Shown piece after piece: positions 27,083 through 35,228 of a stretch of 64,000 nt of DNA. The translations under genes and the position numbers were made by a program. The notes below the pieces were generated by a model, which searched no databases, was not told the origin of the DNA, and saw only the letters and a list, made by a program, of their open reading frames with translations. Each line of letters begins with the position of its first letter. Position 1 is the stretch's first letter. This DNA comes from Chloroflexota bacterium (GTDB lineage Bacteria; Chloroflexota; Anaerolineae; VGOG01): assembly GCA_030611885.1 (NCBI GenBank), contig JAUWOY010000001.1, forward strand, positions 124,001 to 188,000, written 5' to 3'.

Positions 27083-27595
27083 CTAGCGGGCCGCGCTGCC
27101 GGGGCAGACGTAGCGTTTCTTGCAATGGACACATCCTCTGGGACGCAGGACGGCGAACTGCACGCCGTTCAGGACGACGAAGACGACCATCCAGCCCAGC
27201 AGCGCCCAGGAAAAGCCACCCAGAAGTATCACCCCGATGACGCCCACGATGGGGATGAGCGGTAGGATCATGTAGACGACCGCCAGCTTCATCCCCGTCT
27301 CCGGGTTCCCCGCATCCTGCCGACAGAAGAGGGCAGTGTACTTGCCCCAGCCCAGGTGGCACCACCGGTCGTAGTAGTAGCAGGTGGAGCAGTTGTGCAC
27401 CTTCAGCAGCCAGCCGACGGTGATCAGGATGAACAGCGCATAGCCCAGCGAAGCCACCGGCACCCCGGCCACCTGCAACGTCCACATCACGGCGAAGCCG
27501 ATGGCCCAGGGGGCAAGCATAAATAGGTTCTCCAGCAGGATCCACCACCAGGGGAAGCGCTCCCATCCCTCCTCGTACAGTTTTTGCTCAGTCAT
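27083..27595 (-). CDS. Membrane protein of unknown function
   Basis: 170 aa with several hydrophobic segments and a CVHCKKRYVCPG C-terminal cluster. Confidence 0.6.
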   Translation of the reverse strand: MTEQKLYEEGWERFPWWWILLENLFMLAPWAIGFAVMWTLQVAGVPVASLGYALFILITVGWLLKVHNCSTCYYYDRWCHLGWGKYTALFCRQDAGNPETGMKLAVVYMILPLIPIVGVIGVILLGGFSWALLGWMVVFVVLNGVQFAVLRPRGCVHCKKRYVCPGSAAR

Positions 27596-27753
27596 TTGTC
27601 ACTCCTCCTTTCTTCTTTCTCTGGGCTAGCTTGAATGCTTGTCCAGGCGCTTGAGAAGCTCCTTCTTACTGATGGGATGAAAATCGGCGGTGAGCAATTT
27701 CCCATTGTACACCACATTTGATGCATCTGGTTGCCTCCTTGGGTGCAATAAGT

Positions 27754-28707
27754 CTACTGCTTGTTGACTAGCTCTATCTTTCGAGGTCCTGCCTCGGCAT
27801 AACTCGTGATCACCGGCGGCACGCGCAAACGATCGTCGTTCTCATAGATGGAGCGCAGTTCGGTGAATGCTTCGTTACCAGCCTGCGTCAAAGCGGCGAC
27901 GCGATCCAGCAGCGCCATCTCCTCTGCTGAAACCCCGTCGTCCGGGTCTGCATTACCCAGCCCCCAGCAGTCCCAGCACAGTAGCTCCATCTTGTTCATC
28001 GCACCCAGGTCGCGCACGAGCTGGCTTTGAACGTACCACATGCCGTGCATGGAATCGGGGCCCAGGCCGAAGCCGTCGGGGTCAGCCTCGCCGGAACGGC
28101 ACAACTGCCAGGCCTTTCCCGCAACCAGGAACTGGTCCCGGGGCACGTCAAGTGTGTCTATTTCGATATGGCAGAAATCACGTTCATTTTCGTCCACCTC
28201 GGCATCAACCAGCACCCAGCGCTCCTCATCCGCCTTCCAGTATTCGCACACCCAGTGGTCGACATTGAAACCAGGTGTCAGGTCCGGACACTGACCAAAA
28301 TACCTAGCGAAGCCACAGCGTGCGCGGGCGGGGACGCCCTGGTGGCGCAGCATGGCGCACAGCATTGTCGCAAAGTCGCGGCAGACGATCACCAGACGCT
28401 TCTCAGGCGGGCGAGCGATCGTCAGCGGCCGGTCGTCCAGTTCCAAGATGCGTGCCAACAAGTTGGTTACGTGACGGAGTTCGGCCTCTTGCTTCCGCTC
28501 CTCTGGTAGCGTCAGACCGTAAAAGCTCGTAAAGTCGCGATGAATCATGAGGCCCTGAACAACCCCGCACAACGCGGGGATCGTACTGGGTAGATCATCA
28601 AACAACGCGGCATACTCGCCCAGGTCGGTTATGGGGCCGTGATGGGCATAGTAGTGTAATGGGTTGGTGATTGAAATGATCTTGTCCATTAGATTTCCTC
28701 CTTTCAC
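27754..28707 (-). CDS. Transglutaminase-like domain protein
   Basis: CRDFATMLCAMLRHQGVPARARCGFARYF...DHWVCEYWKADEERWVLVDAEVD. Confidence 0.85.
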   Translation of the reverse strand: MKGGNLMDKIISITNPLHYYAHHGPITDLGEYAALFDDLPSTIPALCGVVQGLMIHRDFTSFYGLTLPEERKQEAELRHVTNLLARILELDDRPLTIARPPEKRLVIVCRDFATMLCAMLRHQGVPARARCGFARYFGQCPDLTPGFNVDHWVCEYWKADEERWVLVDAEVDENERDFCHIEIDTLDVPRDQFLVAGKAWQLCRSGEADPDGFGLGPDSMHGMWYVQSQLVRDLGAMNKMELLCWDCWGLGNADPDDGVSAEEMALLDRVAALTQAGNEAFTELRSIYENDDRLRVPPVITSYAEAGPRKIELVNKQ

Positions 28708-29072
28708 TCCTCCCAGAGTCCGAACAGGTTGCCGTCGGGATCCGTGAAATACGCCTTGAAGGCAGGACCTTGTCGAGTCTTAGGGGTGACAACATCTCCC
28801 CCTAGTTCGGTCACCTTTTTTAGAGTGGCCTCGATATCGTCTACTATAATATAGACGACTACACCAAGAGGTTCATCCTCGGGTCTTAGCCATATCCCGC
28901 CTCTTTGGATGTTCTGGACGCGGGGTTCACCACCCGTGTCAAAAATCCAATAATCGAACCCTTCTGTGGTCTCTTTTTGGATCATTTTCTAGCCAAACAA
29001 GCTTTGATAGAAGCTTGCTGTCTCCTCTATGTCTCCTGTCCTTATCTCGATCCAATCAAACGTATTTGGCAT
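28704..29072 (-). pseudogene. VOC (glyoxalase/bleomycin) family gene interrupted by one in-frame TAG
   Basis: [47 protein letters not shown]...FTDPDGNLFGLWEE. Confidence 0.8.
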
Positions 29073-29412
29073 CGCAAAATCTCCTGTTCGTTTTTGCAGT
29101 CTTAATCACGTCCAGGTTGTGCTCGATGGCGATGACGGTGTTGCCGGCGTCGGTCAGGCGGTGGAGCACGTCGAGTAGCTTTTGGATGTCGGCGAAGTGG
29201 AGGCCGGTAGTCGGCTCGTCGAGGATGTAGGCCGTATCGCCGGTGGACGCGCGGGCCAGCTCCTTGGCCAGTTTGACCCGCTGCGCCTCGCCGCCGGAGA
29301 GCGTGGTCGCGCTCTGGCCCAGCTTGACGTAACCCAGCCCCACGTCGGCCAGCGTCTGCAGGATGCGTTTTATCTTGGGCACATTGGCGAAGAACTCGAG
29401 TGCCTCCTCCAA
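29065..29412 (-). pseudogene. UvrA C-terminal remnant
   Basis: [53 protein letters not shown]...[25 protein letters not shown]...[14 protein letters not shown], then out of homology. Confidence 0.92.
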
Positions 29413-29414
29413 CA

Positions 29415-29464
29415 GAACGCATGTTCGAGGCCCACATTATACCAGAACATCTGTTCGCTGTCAA
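29415..29464 (-). promoter_or_regulatory. Consensus sigma70 promoter with two LexA-like (GAACN4GTTC) palindromes
   Basis: Minus strand: TTGACA (29464-29459), 17-bp spacer, TATAAT (29441-29436); GAACATCTGTTC at 29445-29456 and GAACGCATGTTC at 29415-29426. Confidence 0.75.
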
Positions 29465-29530
29465 ATTCGCAACGCGACCGTCATGAGTTTGGGACATACC
29501 AAAACTGCTCGCCAAGGACATTATGGGCGA

Positions 29531-29590
29531 ACGTAGTAGCGACTTCAGTCGCTTTTGCGGCGGAAACGACGACTGAAGTCGTCACTACGT
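29531..29590. repeat. REP-like palindrome
   Basis: acgtagtagcgacttcagtcg...cgactgaagtcgtcactacgt. Confidence 0.85.
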
Positions 29591-29871
29591 GTCCCCAATG
29601 CGATACGCTCGCGCTTGACGTACCAAGCGGCGTTGATCAGCATGCCCCAGAACAGAAGCCAGAACTGACGCGGATAGCCGGCCGTGGCCTGTCTCATTCG
29701 ATCCAGCATACCAATACTCCAATCCTCCAGCTTGTAGCGACCCTCATCCACCTGCCGTATTATAGCACGACAAACCGCGCTCTGCAATTATGGATCAGGG
29801 GCCAAAGCCAGAGTCCTCTCTTGACCAAATCTCTCATCTGGGCTACAATTTGATGTGCCTGATGAAAGGAG

Positions 29872-31092
29872 TTGGAGGCGGATCCTTTGAACTCGAAATC
29901 ACATCCCCTTGAACGCAAGTTAACCTTTCAGCTCGGCGCAGCGACTCTGGCCCGGCTGATTCTCAACACCTCCCGACGCTTCGCCTACCCCTTCGCTTCG
30001 GCCCTCAGCCGGGGGCTGGGCGTGCCGCTGGCTGCCATCACCTCCCTCATCGCCGTCAACCAGGTGACCGGGGTGCTCAGCCCGGTCTTTGGCCCACTGG
30101 GAGACCGCTGGGGCTATCGGGCGATGATGCTGACCGGACTGGCCATGCTCACGGGAGGCATGCTGGTCGGCGGCTTGTTCCCGGTCTACGGTGTGGTGTT
30201 GCTGGGTCTGTTCCTGGCCGGGCTGGGTAAAAGCGTCTTCGATCCGGCCCTGCACGCCTACGTGGGCGAACGAGTGCCCTACCAGCGCCGGGGGCTGGCT
30301 ATCGGCATGCTAGAATTCGCCTGGGCCGGGAGTGCACTGGTGGGCATTCCGCTCGTCGGCCTGCTGATAGAGCGGCTGGGATGGCGGGCGCCCTTTTTCG
30401 TGCTGGGCGGACTGGGCCTGCTCAGCGTGGTCGCGCTGCGGGCCCTCATCCCCGACGATGGCCATCGGCAGCGCGACCCCGGGAATCTGCCAGGTTTCCG
30501 CGAAGCCTGGCGGCGGCTGAGCAGGGAACGAGCAGCCCTGGGCGCGCTGGGCTTTGGCCTCTTGGTCAGCGCGGCCAACGACAACCTGTTCGTGGTCTAT
30601 GGCATTTGGCTGGAGTCAGCTTTTGGCCTGAGCATCGCGCTGCTGGGGGCGGCTACCACCGTCATTGGCCTGGCCGAGCTACTGGGCGAGGGACTCACCG
30701 CCTCCATCGCCGATCGGCTAGGGCTGAAGCGAGCGATTGTCGCCGGCTTGATACTGTCGGCACTGAGCTACATCCTGCTGCCGTTGGTGGGGCGGACACT
30801 ACCGCTGGCGCTGATGGGACTGTTCGTCACCTTTCTCACCTTTGAATTCACCATCGTCACTGCTTTCTCCCTGTTCACCGAGATCCTACCCACTGCGCGG
30901 GCGACGATGATGTCGTCGAGTGTGGCCGCCATCAGCATCGGGCGGGTGATGGGAGCGCTCGTCGGTGGGCCAGTGTGGCTGGCCGGCGGGATGTGGGCGA
31001 CCGGCTTTGTCTCGGCAGCGGTCAGTGGCTTGGCGCTGGTCTTGCTGGTGTGGGGGCTGCGTGGTTGGCGCGCTACTGTGCCAACTTGCTGA
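29872..31092 (+). CDS. MFS transporter
   Basis: 406 aa, about 12 hydrophobic segments, GPLGDRWGYRAMMLTG motif. Confidence 0.88.
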   Translation: MEADPLNSKSHPLERKLTFQLGAATLARLILNTSRRFAYPFASALSRGLGVPLAAITSLIAVNQVTGVLSPVFGPLGDRWGYRAMMLTGLAMLTGGMLVGGLFPVYGVVLLGLFLAGLGKSVFDPALHAYVGERVPYQRRGLAIGMLEFAWAGSALVGIPLVGLLIERLGWRAPFFVLGGLGLLSVVALRALIPDDGHRQRDPGNLPGFREAWRRLSRERAALGALGFGLLVSAANDNLFVVYGIWLESAFGLSIALLGAATTVIGLAELLGEGLTASIADRLGLKRAIVAGLILSALSYILLPLVGRTLPLALMGLFVTFLTFEFTIVTAFSLFTEILPTARATMMSSSVAAISIGRVMGALVGGPVWLAGGMWATGFVSAAVSGLALVLLVWGLRGWRATVPTC

Positions 31093-31134
31093 AATGTGGT
31101 ATAATAAGGTGTATTAAGACCAGGAGCGAAGAAG

Positions 31135-32034
31135 ATGCTTACGTATGTGGACATAAGTCTGTTTGATTCGCCAGCCCAAACGCTGGTAAACACCGTCAAC
31201 ACCGTTGGCGTGATGGGCAAGGGCATCGCCGTGGTTTTCAAAGAACTCTACCCGGAGATGTATCAGCGGTATCGCCGCCTGTGCAAGGAAGGAAAGCTGG
31301 ATGTGGGGATGCTGTACATCTATCGAACGCCGAACAAGATCATCGTCAATTTTCCAACCAAGAAGCACTGGCGCCAGCGCTCGCGGGTGGAATACCTTGA
31401 GACCGGGCTGCGCAAGTTCGTCGTGCACTATACCGACCATGGCATTTCCAGCGTGTCGTTCCCCCAACTCGGTTGCGGACACGGCGAGTTGGATTGGGAG
31501 ACCCAGGTGCAGCCAGTGATGGAACGTTACCTCCAAGAATTGCCCATCCCGGTGTATATCCACCTCTATCCAAAAGCGCCCGACTTTGTTCCTGAGCGAC
31601 TAAACGCTGATTACGCTGGGCAGGTACGCCTGGAGCGGCAACGCATTTCCACCGACCGGTTGTGGCAGGATCTGCGAAAGCTGGTTGGTCAGATATATCA
31701 ACTGACCCTGTTTGGGCCAGTCGTAGAGATGGATGAAGAGCACATTGCATTCAAATCGCTGACTGGCCAGGGCGAACCTGTCGTAGTCTACCGGGAAGAT
31801 ATTGAAGACCTGTGGAACACGTTACGGTTGCGCGGCACTGTGCGGGAAGACGATATGCCACAGCCCATTCAGGAGGATGGCGCCGACCAGTGGTTGTTTG
31901 AATTGCTGGAGCGTTTGGACTATATCCAACCGATCAAGTTGCGTAGCAGGGGCCAGAGGGATCTTGCACGGGGGTTGCGACATGCTCCCCACCCAGCGGT
32001 AATGCCGCTCATCGAAGCGGAGATTGTCGTATGA
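31135..32034 (+). CDS. darG: DarG-like macro-domain antitoxin
   Basis: VNTVNTVGVMGKGIAVVFKELYPEMYQRYRRLC; GCGHGELDWETQVQPVM; overlaps downstream DarT-like gene. Confidence 0.88.
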   Translation: MLTYVDISLFDSPAQTLVNTVNTVGVMGKGIAVVFKELYPEMYQRYRRLCKEGKLDVGMLYIYRTPNKIIVNFPTKKHWRQRSRVEYLETGLRKFVVHYTDHGISSVSFPQLGCGHGELDWETQVQPVMERYLQELPIPVYIHLYPKAPDFVPERLNADYAGQVRLERQRISTDRLWQDLRKLVGQIYQLTLFGPVVEMDEEHIAFKSLTGQGEPVVVYREDIEDLWNTLRLRGTVREDDMPQPIQEDGADQWLFELLERLDYIQPIKLRSRGQRDLARGLRHAPHPAVMPLIEAEIVV

Positions 32035-32999
32035 AGCCCTGGAAAGCTGACTTCGAACGTCACATCGAGAGGTGGTCGGCTCGATTAGGGAACCTGGGGT
32101 GGTGGCCACGCTACGTCTACCATTTCACCGACGTCCACAATGCTGCCAGCATCATCCAGAGCGGGTATCTCTACAGCCGGGCCGAGGTGGAACGGCGCGG
32201 CTTGATGAGAGTGGACAACGCCAGTTCAGAGATCATCGAGCAGACCCGGCCGGAACATCTGAAGTTTATCCGTCTCTACTTTCGTCCGCGCACGCCCACC
32301 CAATATCGTAATGAGGGAATCCGCCCGATCAACCGGCGTGAACTAGGCGGTGCTCACTGTCCAGTCCCAATCTACTTCTGCTTTGATGCCCTGACGGTGC
32401 TGGCGATGGACGATACCGAATTCTCCAACGGGAACATGGGCAGCCCACGCGCTTCCCATAGCAGTGAGCGTGACTTCTTTCTCAGTATACCGTTTCACCT
32501 GGTGTTTCACAACCGCTGGTTTACGCCTGACGAACGTGGCGAAATCGTCTTCCGCCGCAACGCCGAGGTGTTGGTGCCGGATAGTCTGCCACTGGCCCCT
32601 GTGCTCAAGTTCATCGCCTGTCGCTCGGCAGCCGAACGACAGACCCTGCTCCACTTGCTTCCTGCCGACCTACGTCGCCAGTGGCTGCCACGCATCCGAT
32701 TGGGTGAACGAGGGCTCTTTTTCTACCGATGGACTTTTGTCGAAGAGGTGGTCGTCGTGGATGACAGGGTGCTTTTTCGCTTCAATCCCAACACCCAGAC
32801 GCCTGGCCCATTTCGAGTCTTGTTTTCGTACCGTGAGGCTGGAGAACAATCTGGGCGCAGATGGGAGGGTGAGCAAGCAGCATTGAATAACCAACTGCGC
32901 TTCCGGGTTCCTGATGCTGTTTGGGGAACGGTTACCCTCCGCCTGGATGATGCCTTGGCTTTTGCCGGTCCGTTGACGTTCGAAGACATTCCTTTCTGA
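32031..32999 (+). CDS. darT: DarT-like DNA ADP-ribosyltransferase toxin (DUF4433)
   Basis: YVYHFTDVHNAASIIQSGYLYSRAEVERRGLM; ATGA overlap with darG. Confidence 0.85.
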   Translation: MKPWKADFERHIERWSARLGNLGWWPRYVYHFTDVHNAASIIQSGYLYSRAEVERRGLMRVDNASSEIIEQTRPEHLKFIRLYFRPRTPTQYRNEGIRPINRRELGGAHCPVPIYFCFDALTVLAMDDTEFSNGNMGSPRASHSSERDFFLSIPFHLVFHNRWFTPDERGEIVFRRNAEVLVPDSLPLAPVLKFIACRSAAERQTLLHLLPADLRRQWLPRIRLGERGLFFYRWTFVEEVVVVDDRVLFRFNPNTQTPGPFRVLFSYREAGEQSGRRWEGEQAALNNQLRFRVPDAVWGTVTLRLDDALAFAGPLTFEDIPF

Positions 33000-33012
33000 G
33001 AGTGGAAGCATA

Positions 33013-33144
33013 TTGCCGCTTAAACACTACCAGAAACGTACCATCCAACAAATCGAATACGGACGACAGTGCCAAGCTGATACGCCGGAAGCGTTGAAGG
33101 AGGTTCTGGATACCAGAGTGGAAGCGAATGCCAGGTTTGACTGA
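33013..33144 (+). pseudogene. Possible N-terminal remnant of a DEAD/Res-type helicase subunit
   Basis: [43 protein letters not shown]. Confidence 0.35.
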
Positions 33145-33250
33145 TGAAGGGTGTGGGCTAGATGGGCCACTGGTACGTAGTGAAGAACCAAGTGAGGCGC
33201 TGATTTGGGATCAGGGCCTCACTTTTGCAGCCGCAGAGGAGGCTGACCCC

Positions 33251-33733
33251 ATGAGCACTTTAGAAGAAATAGTGGGCCGGCTGTTGACCGAACAGGGGCT
33301 GACCGTCGCCGTGGCCGAATCCTGCACCGGCGGCCTCATCGCCCACCAGTTGACCAACGTGCCTGGCAGCTCGGCCTATTTCCTCGGCGGAGTGGTGGCT
33401 TATTCCAACCAGGTCAAGGAGCGAGTGCTGGGGGTCTCTGGCGAAACTCTCTCAGTACACGGGGCAGTCAGCGAGGAGACGGCGCGGGAGATGGCTCGCC
33501 GCGCTCGCCGCCTTTTCAGCACCGACGTGGCCCTCTCGTCCACGGGCATCGCCGGCCCCACCGGCGGCACGCCTGAGAAGCCAGTGGGCCTGGTCTACGT
33601 GGCTCTGGCAGCCCAGGACGTCGAACGCTGCGAGCGGCATTTGTGGCGGGGAGATCGGCTGGAGAATAAACAAATGACCGCCGAGGCAGCCCTGGAGATG
33701 CTCCGCCAGTATCTGAAAGCGAGGCGACCATGA
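33251..33733 (+). CDS. pncC: CinA C-terminal domain (nicotinamide-nucleotide amidase) protein
   Basis: [66 protein letters not shown]. Confidence 0.93.
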   Translation: MSTLEEIVGRLLTEQGLTVAVAESCTGGLIAHQLTNVPGSSAYFLGGVVAYSNQVKERVLGVSGETLSVHGAVSEETAREMARRARRLFSTDVALSSTGIAGPTGGTPEKPVGLVYVALAAQDVERCERHLWRGDRLENKQMTAEAALEMLRQYLKARRP

Positions 33734-33990
33734 AATTCGTGGACATCCCGACCGCTGTCGAGGCCCGCTTCGATGAGGAGGGCCGGGTTACTCCCACAGC
33801 GTTCAGTTGGCGGGGGCGAGATGTGCGCATCAGCGACGTCGGGCGGCGGTGGACGGAGCCGCACGGCCCGCACCAACTCCGCCACTACCTGGTCATGACC
33901 CCAGCCCAGGACACCTTTGAGCTCTGCCTGGACACGGGCACCATGCAGTGGAAGATAACGAGGGTTTGGGAGAGGGAGAGGGTGGTGTGA
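33730..33990 (+). CDS. Small conserved hypothetical protein (DUF6504-like)
   Basis: [41 protein letters not shown]. Confidence 0.6.
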   Translation: MKFVDIPTAVEARFDEEGRVTPTAFSWRGRDVRISDVGRRWTEPHGPHQLRHYLVMTPAQDTFELCLDTGTMQWKITRVWERERVV

Positions 33991-34127
33991 CTTAGCGCAG
34001 CGAACTTTTGCGCAGTTGCTTACTTGCAAACGCACTGCTTTCATGCTATACTTTATAGCACCCCAAAGCGGGGGGACAAAGGTGCGAGGTGAGCAGTTAG
34101 GCATCGGTTTGGGGAGAGGAGGTCAAG

Positions 34128-34472
34128 GTGGAAGAGGAAAAACTGAGGGAATTCTACGACGAGGAAACGCGGAAAGTCGTGGAAGTCCTCAAGAAAGCCG
34201 ATCCTGAGAAGATCATTCGCTTTGGGTCATCTGTGTGGGGCACGCTAAGTGAGGACAGCGACATTGACCTTTGTGTCCTGAAACATCTCGAGGATGGCTC
34301 TGTCCGAGAGAAACAGCGATTGCGGCGCTTGCTCTCACGATACGAATACGCTTACCCAGTGGACATTGAGTTGCATGTCTACTCGCTAGAAGAGTATGAG
34401 GAGCGGCTGAGGAAAGGGAGTCTCTTTCTCAGGGAAATCGAGAGGGGGGAGGTGGTATATGCCCGCCGATGA
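34128..34472 (+). CDS. MNT-type nucleotidyltransferase (antitoxin-like)
   Basis: IIRFGSSVWGTLSEDSDIDLCVL. Confidence 0.9.
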   Translation: MEEEKLREFYDEETRKVVEVLKKADPEKIIRFGSSVWGTLSEDSDIDLCVLKHLEDGSVREKQRLRRLLSRYEYAYPVDIELHVYSLEEYEERLRKGSLFLREIERGEVVYARR

Positions 34473-34845
34473 GTTCGAGGAGCTAGCCGCAATTTGGTTC
34501 GAGAAAGCGAAGGATGACCTGCAATGTGCCCGACATGACTTCGATGGTCAATTCTACACCCAAACCTGTTTTGGCTGTCAGCAGGCTGTGGAGAAGGCCC
34601 TCAAGGCTTACCTGTTTTCGCGCCATGTTGAGTTGATCCGTACGCACATCCTGCCCAGGTTACTGGTGAGATGCGTTGACTTTGACCAGGATTTCAGGCA
34701 GATGGAAGCAGCTTGCGATCTTCTGACGGATTACTACATTGACACTCGCTATCCAGAGATAGGCGTGTCATATACCGAGGAACTGGCCGAGGAGGCCATC
34801 CAGTTAGCAGGTCGGGCTTTGGGTTTTGTGGAGGAAAGATTGTGA
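34459..34845 (+). CDS. HEPN domain protein
   Basis: FEKAKDDLQCARHDFDGQFYTQTCFGCQQAVEKALKAYL...RTHILPRLL; overlaps MNT gene. Confidence 0.9.
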   Translation: MPADEFEELAAIWFEKAKDDLQCARHDFDGQFYTQTCFGCQQAVEKALKAYLFSRHVELIRTHILPRLLVRCVDFDQDFRQMEAACDLLTDYYIDTRYPEIGVSYTEELAEEAIQLAGRALGFVEERL

Positions 34846-34866
34846 TGTACCGAATCAAAAATTACG

Positions 34867-34906
34867 AAAAGGGCTTCTGGCGGTCTCGCTTGCCAGAAGC
34901 CCTTTT
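34867..34906 (+). terminator. Rho-independent terminator-like hairpin, 15-bp perfect stem
   Basis: AAAAGGGCTTCTGGC ggtctcgctt GCCAGAAGCCCTTTT. Confidence 0.85.
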
Positions 34907-34912
34907 GGTTAT

Positions 34913-35136
34913 CGCTAACCTTTCTTCGCCCTAACCCTCTCCTTGAACCTCTTCAGGTCAATGACCACCCGCCTGTGCTCCCCAGAGTTTCGAGTTTTTG
35001 AGTTTCGGGTTTCGAGTTCATTTCAACTCGAAACTCAGAACCCGGAACTTCAAACCGCCTTGGGGTGTCGGGCCGTGTTCTCCTCGTGCACGATCATCTC
35101 GATCTGGCCTACCAGGCCGGGTACGATTTTCTCCAT
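34913..35136 (-). pseudogene. Split thioesterase (FlK-like) gene; middle replaced by a repeat array
   Basis: MEKIVPGLVGQIEMIVHEENTARHPKAV (35136 down to 35053), then SGEHRRVVIDLKRFKERVRAKKG* (34987 down to 34916). Confidence 0.6.
34985..35056. repeat. ~7-bp-period array (gagtttc/gggtttc), self-complementary
   Basis: gagtttcgagtttttgagtttcgggtttcgagttcatttcaactcgaaactcagaacccggaactt. Confidence 0.85.
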
Positions 35137-35153
35137 GGATCATCCCCTCTTCA

Positions 35154-35217
35154 GCCACGAATTTCACGAATTAACACGAAAAAGAAAAAATTAGTGAAAA
35201 TTCGTGTAATTCGTGGC
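35154..35217. repeat. Palindromic CACGAATT-type dispersed repeat
   Basis: gccacgaatttcacgaattaacacgaa...ttcgtgtaattcgtggc. Confidence 0.75.
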
Positions 35218-35228
35218 AAACACCAAAA

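Noticed and set aside
27640-27730. Minus-strand fragment ASNVVYNGKLLTADFHPISKKELLKRLDKHSS*
   Set aside because: Might be the tail of a thioredoxin-like gene, but too short to call.
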